This document shows positions 43,293-51,822 of a stretch of 64,000 bases of DNA, piece by piece. Source of the DNA: Chryseobacterium daeguense DSM 19388 (GTDB lineage: Bacteria > Bacteroidota > Bacteroidia > Flavobacteriales > Weeksellaceae); the NCBI RefSeq assembly GCF_000430825.1, contig NZ_AUMT01000004.1, positions 186,001-250,000 of the forward strand, given 5' to 3'. The notes under the pieces were generated by a model. It was not told the DNA's origin. It made no database searches and was given only the letters and a program-made list of their open reading frames with translations. Numbering within the stretch: position 1 is the stretch's first letter; each line of letters opens with the position of its first letter. The translations under genes and the position numbers were made by a program.

Positions 43293-46193
43293 TTAGAAAG
43301 TTATATTAGCTCCTAACATAAAAGTTCTTGCCTGCGGATAAAATGCTCTGTCTATACCAAAAGAGTCTCCTGCCGCAATTTCCGGATCATATCCTGTGTA
43401 TTTTGTAAAAGTAATTAGGTTTTCGGCAGTTATATAAAAGCGTAACTTGTTAACTCCAAAGTTTTGAGTAACATCTTGCGGAAGTGTATAACCCAATTGA
43501 ATCAATTTAATTCTAAAGTAGTCTCCTTTTTGCAGATACCAGTCAGATAGCCTTGAGTAATTTTTGTTTGCATCTGCTCGAGTTAATCTTGGATTTTCAT
43601 TAGTAGAACCTTCTCCTGTCCATCTGTCTAAGATCTTGGTTTGATAATTAGCATCTAACATATCCAATCTTCTTAAACCCTGAAAGATTTTGTTTCCTCC
43701 GGCACCTTGCCCGAATACCATAAAATCCCAGTTTTTATAGCTTACATTTAAAGTAGCTCCGAAATTATATTTAGGAATTGAACTTCCCAAATTAACTTTA
43801 TCTAAATCATTGATTACACCATCTCCATTAGAGTCTGCCCAAATAAAATCTCCGGGTTTTGCATCTGGAAGAATTAATTGGCCATTTGCATTTCTGTAAT
43901 CATTAATTTGTGCCTGATTTTGAAAAACCCCTAAAGTTTTAAATCCATAGAAAGAATTATAAGCATCGCCTACCACAATTCTTTGTATTGGTCCCATAGA
44001 CTGAAAACCAGCTCCATCCAAATATTTCGTTCCCTGCTCAAGTGATAAAACTTCGTTTTTATTGTACGCGAAATTAGTATTTACAGAAACCGTGAAATCA
44101 TTCCAGCTTTTTTTGTAACCCAATTCTACCTCAATCCCTTTATTACTCATATCACCAATATTGGCTATATAAGAACCAGTAACTCCTACATACCCAGGAA
44201 TTTGAACAGGTCGCAGAATGTCTGATGTTTTTTTGTCGTAAACATCAACTGTTAAAGTGAAGTCTCTGAAAAGTCGTAAATCTACCGCAATATTGGTCTG
44301 TGTAGTCGTTTCCCATTTCAAGTCTTTATTTTCAAGACCATTTTGCAAATATCCAATTAATACACCTCCTGATCCGCTTGTATAGTTGGCTCCAGAGATA
44401 TAGAATTTTGAAAATTTATAGGCTTCGATACCATCATTACCTAAAGTTCCGTAACCTCCACGTAATTTTAGACTATTTACAACATCATTTTCCGGCCAGA
44501 AGTTTTCCTTATCCACATTCCATCCTAAAGAGAATGATGGGAATAACCCCCAATGGTGATTTGCCCCAAATAACGAAGAGCCATCATATCTTAATGTACC
44601 TGTAAACAAGTATTTGTTTTTAAAATCATAAATCAAGCGTCCAAAATAAGAAGCTTTGTTCCATTCTTGATTATCCCATGCTGAGGAAGTCTGGTTAGCC
44701 AACGGAACTTCAAAGTTGAAAGAAGCATCTTGGTAATTACTGATTGGGAGTCCCTTATGTGTAACGCTTTGCCCACTTCCAATATTATAATCATAATAAC
44801 CTGTTCCCAAAAGCACATTCAGACTGTGATCTCCAAATTTATTTTGGTAATTCAACGTGTTTTCAAAACTCCATTCAAATTTGTTTTGAGTAGTGCGGCT
44901 CAAACTGTTTAAAAGTAAATTGCTATATGTAGCACTTAGATAGAAAAGTGGAGTGAAATTCTGGCTTCCCCAATATGCTTTTTTACCGTTTAATGAAGAT
45001 TTAAACGTAAAATGATTTAAAAATTTCACTTCTGCAAAAACATTAGCAATAAAATCGTCTGACCAGTTAGTGTTTCCTAATTGTGTATATCTAAAGGCCC
45101 TTGGGTTAGACATTTCCTGGTTTACATAAGGAGAAATTCCGTATGGATTTCCATTTTCGTCTCTTACAATATGTTCATTCGTATATAAGGCAGGATTTAC
45201 CTGTGACCAATCTTTTACGACAACTGGAGTCATGGGATCTAAATTCACCGCAGAACTTAACGGACCACCAAACTCACCATTTGCATTAATCCCCTGATTT
45301 TTTTGATTGGTATACGCAAAAGTTTGCCCTACAGTCAACCAGTCGGTTACTTTATGAGTTGAGTTTAAACGTCCTGTTAATCTTTTATAATAAGAAATAT
45401 CACTCATTACAATACCCGTCTGATCATAATATCCAAATGAAGCAAAATAAGTAGATTTTTCATTTCCACCTTGTATACTGACCTCGTGATTCTGCCTTGC
45501 TCCAGTTCCGAAAATTTCATCCTGCCAATCAGTTCCTTTTCCAAACGATGCAGGATTTTGGAATCTTACAGCTTGTCCGTCATTTGCAAAACCTTCATTG
45601 ATGACAGTAGCATATTGTGTAGCATCCAAAAGATCCAATTTTCTTGCGGCATTACTCACCCCAAAGAAACCATTGTAGGATAAAGTAAGTTTTCCCTTTT
45701 TACCCTTTTTAGTGGTTACCAAAATAACCCCTCTTGCTGCAGAAACTCCATAAATAGCAGAAGAAGCACCATCTTTCAAAACTTCAATACTTTCAATATC
45801 ACTTTGGCTTAACCAACCGATACCATCAACTACAATACCATCAACTACCCAAAGCGGATCGTTATTTGAAGAATAACTGGTAACACCTCTTACTCTAATT
45901 GTTGCATTTGATCCAGGCTGTCCCGAATTCGAGATCACATTGACACCGGCAGCCCTTCCCTGCAATACCTGTTCCGGTTTACCTGCAGGAATAGCTTCAA
46001 TATCACTTGCTTTAATACTGGCGATCGCTCCCGTTACATTACTCTTCTTCTGAGTACCGTAACCGATCATGACAACTTCCTCGATTTTTGTCTCTTTGGA
46101 AACCGTGTCTTTCGTTGTGTTTTGGGCACTGAAATTTGCAGTAAAATAGAGCACTGCAACCATTCCCAAACTTCTAGATATTCTTACATTCAT
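43293..46193 (-). CDS. SusC/RagA family TonB-dependent oligosaccharide transporter
   Basis: A 966-residue outer-membrane beta barrel that imports oligosaccharides with energy from TonB. After the signal peptide (ending YFTANFSAQ) the TonB-box-like region TKIEEVVMIGYGTQKKSNVTGA leads into the plug (EQVLQGRAAGVNVISNSGQ, IRVRGVTSY, IESIEVLKDGASSAIYG). The barrel ends at FYPQARTFMLGANITF. The carboxypeptidase-regulatory-like domain that often precedes the plug in this family is absent. It is the first gene of the PUL transcript, with 177 bp of shared upstream DNA. Confidence 0.97.
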   Translation of the reverse strand: MNVRISRSLGMVAVLYFTANFSAQNTTKDTVSKETKIEEVVMIGYGTQKKSNVTGAIASIKASDIEAIPAGKPEQVLQGRAAGVNVISNSGQPGSNATIRVRGVTSYSSNNDPLWVVDGIVVDGIGWLSQSDIESIEVLKDGASSAIYGVSAARGVILVTTKKGKKGKLTLSYNGFFGVSNAARKLDLLDATQYATVINEGFANDGQAVRFQNPASFGKGTDWQDEIFGTGARQNHEVSIQGGNEKSTYFASFGYYDQTGIVMSDISYYKRLTGRLNSTHKVTDWLTVGQTFAYTNQKNQGINANGEFGGPLSSAVNLDPMTPVVVKDWSQVNPALYTNEHIVRDENGNPYGISPYVNQEMSNPRAFRYTQLGNTNWSDDFIANVFAEVKFLNHFTFKSSLNGKKAYWGSQNFTPLFYLSATYSNLLLNSLSRTTQNKFEWSFENTLNYQNKFGDHSLNVLLGTGYYDYNIGSGQSVTHKGLPISNYQDASFNFEVPLANQTSSAWDNQEWNKASYFGRLIYDFKNKYLFTGTLRYDGSSLFGANHHWGLFPSFSLGWNVDKENFWPENDVVNSLKLRGGYGTLGNDGIEAYKFSKFYISGANYTSGSGGVLIGYLQNGLENKDLKWETTTQTNIAVDLRLFRDFTLTVDVYDKKTSDILRPVQIPGYVGVTGSYIANIGDMSNKGIEVELGYKKSWNDFTVSVNTNFAYNKNEVLSLEQGTKYLDGAGFQSMGPIQRIVVGDAYNSFYGFKTLGVFQNQAQINDYRNANGQLILPDAKPGDFIWADSNGDGVINDLDKVNLGSSIPKYNFGATLNVSYKNWDFMVFGQGAGGNKIFQGLRRLDMLDANYQTKILDRWTGEGSTNENPRLTRADANKNYSRLSDWYLQKGDYFRIKLIQLGYTLPQDVTQNFGVNKLRFYITAENLITFTKYTGYDPEIAAGDSFGIDRAFYPQARTFMLGANITF

Positions 46194-46212
46194 ATACAGT
46201 TAGTTTTTTAAT

Positions 46213-46225
46213 TCTCAAATTGAGA
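46213..46225. promoter_or_regulatory. Palindrome in the susC upstream region (possible operator)
   Basis: TCTCAAATTGAGA is a palindrome with a single central base, 20 bp upstream of the susC ATG. It may bind the divergent Nudix-type regulator, but no second copy was found in the window. Confidence 0.35.
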
Positions 46226-46370
46226 CAATAAAAATATATTTTTTTTTAAATAATTAACATTTTATTAATAAATATTTTAATATTTCGTTTATTTTTGGGA
46301 CTTCAAAGGCATAAATTTTATCTTTTAAACTGTAAATTTTTCTCAAAATCCAGCAAAAATAATCCCCAAA

Positions 46371-47558
46371 ATGATATCCAAGCTCTCCAATATTTCACTT
46401 CCCCTTAAGCTTACTTTTCTTATTTTTTCTATGGTCTTAAACTGCATGGGCATTGTAATACTACAACTTTCTGAGGCAAAAATCACTTATGAAAAATTAG
46501 GATTTCTGGAGTCATTTAAGGATCTTCCGATCGCTTTTATTTCACTATTTGCTGTCAATTTTATAAGCAGATTCGGGACAAAGAAATCATTGATTTTAGC
46601 GTTAACAGTTGTTGGGATTTGCTCACTTATTTTACCGTTTGTTGAGGTTTTTTGGTTTTACAAGCTGTGGTTTGCCATTATAGGAACATGTTTCGCAATT
46701 GGAAAAATTTGTGTCTTCGGAATTATCCGGAACAATATTTCAGATGAAAAATCACTTGCAAAAACCATGAATAACGTTGAAGCTTCATTCATGATCGGGA
46801 TTTTTGTGGTAAATACAGGTTTCGGGTGGATTATTTCAAGCCAGTACTCACAATTCTGGAAATTCGGGTTTCTTTCTATCTCGGTTTTATCAGCAATAAG
46901 TATTTTTTTATTTTCAAAACTTTCCATTTCCGAGCCGGTAAAAACAGAAAAAGCAGGAATCATTAAAGATTTAAAAAATTTAATGAATCCCCTGATTGTA
47001 TTGTTTTTAGCAGTTGTTTTTTCAATTGTATTCGTTGAGCAGAGCTTTAATTCATGGCTTCCATCTTTTTATAAAAATCATCTGAAGGTCAATTCTTTTT
47101 TTGCGTTGCAGGCTTCATCATTTTTAGCCCTTTTTTCTTATGCAGGAAGAACTGCTACCGCTAATGTTATACAAAGATTTTCATTATCAAAATATTATAT
47201 GATCTGCATTCTGCTCATCATTTCTGTATTGTTAATTATTATCGGAATACAGTTTTTTGATTCTGATGACTCAAAAATTCTGCTGTTCTTATTTCCCGTT
47301 ATCGGTTTGTTTCTGTCGCCGCTCTACCCTGTTATTAATTCAAAAATGATTGCCAGAATAGACCGCTCAAAAGCCAATCTTTTTACTTCTTTAATTGTTA
47401 TTTTCTCTTCCCTTGGAAGCTCAGTAAGTTCCATCATCATGTCTTTGCTGTTTGGAAATCAGCTTCTGAATTATTACTCCGTTTACATTTTATTCGCTGT
47501 AACTGTGCTGTTTACAATTAGTTTTATTTATTTTAGATTTGCAGATAAAAACATTTAG
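46371..47558 (+). CDS. MFS transporter of the beta-glucan locus
   Basis: A 395-residue inner-membrane protein with about 12 helices. LSEAKITYEKLGFLESFKDLPIAF and FGTKKSLILALTVVGICSLILPF are of major facilitator type, and the later FLFPVIGLFLSPLYPVINSKMIARIDR matches the sugar-transporting FucP-like branch. It is divergent from susC and 24 bp ahead of the Nudix regulator, so it probably imports the glucose released by the GH3 and GH30 enzymes. Substrate is inferred from position. Confidence 0.85.
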   Translation: MISKLSNISLPLKLTFLIFSMVLNCMGIVILQLSEAKITYEKLGFLESFKDLPIAFISLFAVNFISRFGTKKSLILALTVVGICSLILPFVEVFWFYKLWFAIIGTCFAIGKICVFGIIRNNISDEKSLAKTMNNVEASFMIGIFVVNTGFGWIISSQYSQFWKFGFLSISVLSAISIFLFSKLSISEPVKTEKAGIIKDLKNLMNPLIVLFLAVVFSIVFVEQSFNSWLPSFYKNHLKVNSFFALQASSFLALFSYAGRTATANVIQRFSLSKYYMICILLIISVLLIIIGIQFFDSDDSKILLFLFPVIGLFLSPLYPVINSKMIARIDRSKANLFTSLIVIFSSLGSSVSSIIMSLLFGNQLLNYYSVYILFAVTVLFTISFIYFRFADKNI

Positions 47559-47582
47559 AAAAATAATTTTATTTTTACTGCC

Positions 47583-48377
47583 ATGAAAATCAAGAACGAA
47601 AAAAATAAAGAGACTCTTCAGGAACTCATTGATACAAAAGACTTTGTAGCGCACGTATCTGTAGACTGCACCATATTTGGTTTTCATAATAATATCCTGA
47701 AAGTCTTGCTGTTGAAGTATCACGACCTGAATTTGTGGTCGCTTCCCGGCGGTTTCGTTTTTAATGATGAAGATCTTCGTGAGGCGGCAGAACGTGTTTT
47801 ATATGAAAGAACACATCTTAAAGGTATTTTCTTAAAACAGTTTCATACTTTCGGGAGAATCGACAGAACAGAGAATAATGTTCACCAGATTCTTTTAAAC
47901 AATAAAGGAATTGAAGTCCCAAAAGATCACTGGATTTTCCAGCGTTTCATCACTGTAGGATATTGCAGCTTAATTGATTTTTCTCTTGCAGATACCTTTC
48001 CGGATGCCTTCAATGAAAGCTGTGAATGGTTTGAAGTGGACAATCTTCCAAAAATGGCTTTTGACCACGACAGGATCATAGAAACCGGCCTTGAATATTT
48101 GAGAATGAACATCAATACCGAAGTTGCGGCCAGTAATCTTCTCCCTGAAAAGTTTACAATGAAGGATCTGCAGTCGTTATATGAAACCATTTTAGGTCAA
48201 CAATTCAGAAGGAATAATTTTCAGCGTAAAATATTGAGCCTAAATATTTTATACAGACTTGAGAAGCTTTATGACGGTTCCGCCAATAAAGCGCCTTATC
48301 TTTACAAGTTTAAATCTAAGGTTCACAATTCTACAAGCCAGTACCCTATTTCAAACGAGAATGAAAATTCATTTTAA
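47583..48377 (+). CDS. Nudix-winged-helix transcriptional regulator (NrtR/AraR type)
   Basis: A 264-residue regulator. An N-terminal Nudix fold (about 22-160) carries the box GGFVFNDEDLREAAERVLYERTHL at 56-79. Here the E of RE, the second E of EE and the final G are replaced (V, R and H), so hydrolysis is unlikely. The C-terminal winged helix (about 175-245) includes FTMKDLQSLYETILGQQF and NNFQRKILSLNILYRLEKL. NrtR proteins use such a dead Nudix domain as a ligand sensor; in Bacteroidota some members (AraR) control sugar catabolism. Its place after the PUL transporter suggests control of the beta-glucan locus through a sugar-derived ligand. Confidence 0.88.
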   Translation: MKIKNEKNKETLQELIDTKDFVAHVSVDCTIFGFHNNILKVLLLKYHDLNLWSLPGGFVFNDEDLREAAERVLYERTHLKGIFLKQFHTFGRIDRTENNVHQILLNNKGIEVPKDHWIFQRFITVGYCSLIDFSLADTFPDAFNESCEWFEVDNLPKMAFDHDRIIETGLEYLRMNINTEVAASNLLPEKFTMKDLQSLYETILGQQFRRNNFQRKILSLNILYRLEKLYDGSANKAPYLYKFKSKVHNSTSQYPISNENENSF

Positions 48378-48491
48378 ACAGTAAATTCTTTAAAAATTTG
48401 ACATAAATCATTAAAAGTCAAACAATAAAATACTTCTAAAAAAAATTTCCCTGAAATACTGAAAAGTCTTATTTTTAGGAAAATTAAAACA

Positions 48492-49670
48492 ATGTCATAT
48501 TATCCGCTTACAAGCATTCCTGATTATTACGGGATCGATGCTTTACTTACTGAAGAACACAAACTGATTCGTCAATCTGTGAGAGACTGGGTAGAAAGTT
48601 TTGTAATGCCACAGATAGACCAGGCAGCACAAAATCATACAGATTTACCGGGCTTGATGAGAGAATTGGGGAAAATTGGAGCTCTTGGCCCATATATTCC
48701 GGTTGAGTACGGCGGTTCCGGTCTGGATCAGATCTCGTATGGCCTTATCATGCAGGAATTGGAAAGAGGTGATTCCGCGGTACGTTCTGCGGCTTCTGTT
48801 CAGAGTTCTCTGGTGATGTTTCCTATCAATGAATTTGGTTCTGAGGAACAGAAAAAGAAATATTTGCCTAAACTGGCTTCCGGTGAAATGATCGGTTCAT
48901 TTGGACTTACCGAACCCAATCACGGCTCTGACCCAAGCTCTATGGAATCTCATTTCAAAGATATGGGAGATCATTATCTTCTGAATGGAGCCAAAATGTG
49001 GATTACCAATTCTCCGCTTTGTGATATTGCGGTAGTTTGGGCAAAAAATGAGGAAGGTAAAGTTCAGGGATTAATCGTAGAAAGAGGAATGGAAGGCTTT
49101 ACAACGCCTGAAACACATAATAAATGGAGCTTAAGAGCTTCCAAGACGGGTGAATTGGTATTTAATAATGTAAAAGTTCCGAAAGAGAATTTATTGCCAG
49201 GAGTAACCGGTTTAAAAGGACCTTTATCTTGTTTAAATTCAGCCAGATATGGAATTTCCTGGGGTGTAATTGGTGCTGCGATCGACTGCTACTGTACTGC
49301 GGTTCAGTATTCTAAGGAAAGAAGACAGTTTGGAAAGCCAATCGGCTCATATCAGCTACAACAAAAGAAATTAGCTGAATTTTTAACAGAAATCACTAAG
49401 GCTCAGTTACTTTGCCTACAGTTAGGAAATCTTAAAAATGATCACAAAGCATCTCCTGCACAAATTTCAATGGCAAAAAGAAACAACGTAAAAATGGCGA
49501 TTGATATTGCGAGAGAGTCCCGCCAGATACTTGGAGGAATGGGTATTATGGGTGAATTCCCGATGATGAGACACGCAGCCAACCTGGAATCTGTGATCAC
49601 CTATGAAGGAACGCATGATGTTCATTTATTAATTACAGGTTTGGATATTACAGGTATTAATGCATTCTAA
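48492..49670 (+). CDS. Acyl-CoA dehydrogenase, glutaryl-CoA-dehydrogenase-like
   Basis: A 392-residue flavoprotein. The three-domain acyl-CoA dehydrogenase fold shows ELERGDSAVRSAASVQSSLV, FGLTEPNHGSDPSSM (substrate/FAD loop), WITNSPLCDIAVVWAK and RQFGKPIGSYQLQQKKLAEF. The C-terminal ESVITYEGTHDVHLLITGLDITGINAF aligns with glutaryl-CoA dehydrogenase, whose catalytic glutamate is in the YEGTHD motif. It probably acts in lysine/tryptophan breakdown, but a related acyl-CoA is possible. The gene is single, with a terminator behind it. Confidence 0.9.
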   Translation: MSYYPLTSIPDYYGIDALLTEEHKLIRQSVRDWVESFVMPQIDQAAQNHTDLPGLMRELGKIGALGPYIPVEYGGSGLDQISYGLIMQELERGDSAVRSAASVQSSLVMFPINEFGSEEQKKKYLPKLASGEMIGSFGLTEPNHGSDPSSMESHFKDMGDHYLLNGAKMWITNSPLCDIAVVWAKNEEGKVQGLIVERGMEGFTTPETHNKWSLRASKTGELVFNNVKVPKENLLPGVTGLKGPLSCLNSARYGISWGVIGAAIDCYCTAVQYSKERRQFGKPIGSYQLQQKKLAEFLTEITKAQLLCLQLGNLKNDHKASPAQISMAKRNNVKMAIDIARESRQILGGMGIMGEFPMMRHAANLESVITYEGTHDVHLLITGLDITGINAF

Positions 49671-49689
49671 AAAACATCGATAAATAAAG

Positions 49690-49717
49690 AGTCTGGCAAT
49701 ATGTCAGACTTTTTTTA
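49690..49717 (+). terminator. Terminator after the acyl-CoA dehydrogenase
   Basis: A 6-bp stem (agtctg / cagact) with a 9-base loop is followed by TTTTTTT. Confidence 0.82.
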
Positions 49718-49825
49718 TTTAAATTCAATTTTAGAATTGATATTCATTGAATAGTTATTAATAATTCAAAGCATCGATTATTTATTTAAAAAATATAATT
49801 TAACAACACAAAAAAAAATCAAATT

Positions 49826-51769
49826 ATGAAAAAAATCCTTATCGTCTTAGCGGGGCTTACTGCGCCATTTTATTTTTCTCAGCAAGCCGGGGACGTTTTC
49901 AGTGTAGAACAAAAGCTGGATCTTACTCCACAAGGTGTTATCAATTTTATTTCCGGAAATCTGGGAGAACAGAATTCACCGGACTTCGTTAATTATTTAG
50001 GTGGGTTTAATGTAGGTTTAAAAGCCTATAAAATAACCTATTATACAAAAAATGAAAAGAATGTTCTGGTAAAAGCAACCGGACTTGTCATGTATCCTAA
50101 TGTTAATTATAAGCTTTCCACAGTTGTTTCAGACCACGGTACTACAGACAGCAGGGATAATGTTCCGTCTAACTTAAAAGGTACAATGTCAGGAGGTTTT
50201 GTAGTAGAATTGTCATACGTGCTAAACGGATATATTTTGATGGCGCCAGACTATGTAGGGATGGGAACAGGCGAAGGAGTTCATCCTTATGTGCACTATC
50301 CTACCGAAGCCAGCGCAACAATAGATTTTGTAACTGCTGCTAACACAGTTTTGGCTCAAAAAGGGATAAAACGTTATGATGAATATTTTATTACAGGGTA
50401 TTCTCAGGGAGCTCACGCTGCCATGTCTACATTAAAAAAATTAAGCATATCAAACCCTACCAATTTAAAATTTAAATATGCTTATATGGGAGACGGGCCT
50501 TATGATTTTTCTGGTGTTACTCTTCAAAAAGGGATAATAGAAAAAGAAACTTACCCATTTACATCTTTCCTTGCCAATGTTGTAAATACATGTAATAATA
50601 TTGGCTATAAGACATATACGAACGATATCTCTGAAGTAATATCTACAGAATATCTGGATAAATATAATTATCATGTGGTACAAGATAACGGAGGAATGCT
50701 TTGGGGACCTGTGATCTGGAGAAAACTTTTCACCACAAACTTTGTAAACGATGCTACTAACAACCAAAATAACAAATTGAGACAATGCTTAAGAGCAAGT
50801 GATGTTTATGATTGGTACAACAAAACTCCTACCACTCTTGGCCATTCTTCGGTAGACCTTGCCATACATCCGGAAAATACATCCAAAACTATTGATACTC
50901 AACGAGGTTACTACTCTTTCTGGGATCTTGATAAATATAAATTAGAAGCATTATACTGGGGGCCTGTAGGACACGTTGGCGGTATTATTCCTTTCATTTT
51001 GGCATCAAATGCAAAGCTTAATACTCTAAGAAGCGGAGGTTTTTTTAATGAATGGGCAATGCTTACTTCAAAAAATTCATCAGCTCAACAGACTGGCAAT
51101 ACTTTATACTCATCTCAGATCAAACCTGAACTGAATGGGAAAAAATTAATTGAAGTTACCGATTTCAATAAAGAAAATTCACAAAGCAAAATAGCTGTTC
51201 AAAATGATTTGTCTTCGCTTAAAGATGGAGTGTACTTATTAAAGGTTTCTGAAAATAATACAACACAATTTGTTCCTTATATTAAGAGTACTCCAAAGCA
51301 AGTTGCTGAAAATGAAATTGTAAAGTCCGAAAACAATAATGTTTTAAATTTAAGAGTTAATCCTGAAGAATTAAAATCAATAAATATTTTTGATGAAAGC
51401 AAAAATTTATTAAAAACCATTTCACAGGAAGAATATAAGAATGCGGGAGGAATTGATTTAAATAATTTTGACAATCAGGAATATACTTTTGAAGTTGTAA
51501 CACAATTCTACAATCTGCAGTTCAATAAAAAGATTGAAAACTTAAATTCTACAGAGACTGTAAATATTTTTGCTCAAAATAAATCCATAGTAATAAGATC
51601 AAAAGATGAGATGAAAAATGTTACAATCTACAGTATCTCAGGAGATTTAGTTCAAAATTCAGAGATCAGTAAAAATGAGTTCTCAACAGGGAATTTAGAA
51701 ACCGGAATTTATTTGGTTAACCTAACTTTGAAAAATGGAAAAACCATTAATAAGAAGGTCAAAATATAG
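49826..51769 (+). CDS. Secreted alpha/beta-hydrolase (lipase-like) with T9SS sorting domain
   Basis: A 647-residue exported protein with signal peptide MKKILIVLAGLTAPFYFSQQ. The alpha/beta-hydrolase domain has the nucleophile S193 in FITGYSQGAHAAM and an aspartate/histidine region around WGPVGHVGG. HYPTEASATIDFVTAAN is typical of secretory lipases. The C-terminal third has a repeat-like beta-rich section (residues about 430-560) and a T9SS sorting domain at the end (VNIFAQNKSIVIRSKDEM, YSISGDLVQNSEIS, GIYLVNLTLKNG). It is secreted by T9SS, and the substrate may be a lipid or other ester. Confidence 0.88.
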   Translation: MKKILIVLAGLTAPFYFSQQAGDVFSVEQKLDLTPQGVINFISGNLGEQNSPDFVNYLGGFNVGLKAYKITYYTKNEKNVLVKATGLVMYPNVNYKLSTVVSDHGTTDSRDNVPSNLKGTMSGGFVVELSYVLNGYILMAPDYVGMGTGEGVHPYVHYPTEASATIDFVTAANTVLAQKGIKRYDEYFITGYSQGAHAAMSTLKKLSISNPTNLKFKYAYMGDGPYDFSGVTLQKGIIEKETYPFTSFLANVVNTCNNIGYKTYTNDISEVISTEYLDKYNYHVVQDNGGMLWGPVIWRKLFTTNFVNDATNNQNNKLRQCLRASDVYDWYNKTPTTLGHSSVDLAIHPENTSKTIDTQRGYYSFWDLDKYKLEALYWGPVGHVGGIIPFILASNAKLNTLRSGGFFNEWAMLTSKNSSAQQTGNTLYSSQIKPELNGKKLIEVTDFNKENSQSKIAVQNDLSSLKDGVYLLKVSENNTTQFVPYIKSTPKQVAENEIVKSENNNVLNLRVNPEELKSINIFDESKNLLKTISQEEYKNAGGIDLNNFDNQEYTFEVVTQFYNLQFNKKIENLNSTETVNIFAQNKSIVIRSKDEMKNVTIYSISGDLVQNSEISKNEFSTGNLETGIYLVNLTLKNGKTINKKVKI

Positions 51770-51790
51770 TTTTCACTAAGAATTATACAT

Positions 51791-51822
51791 AAATGCATCT
51801 CTATTCGGGATGCATTTTTATT
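51791..51822. terminator. Terminator between convergent genes
   Basis: A perfect 9-bp stem (aaatgcatc / gatgcattt) with a 9-base loop is followed by TTATTTT, between the lipase-like gene (+) and the AddB-like gene (-). Confidence 0.88.
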
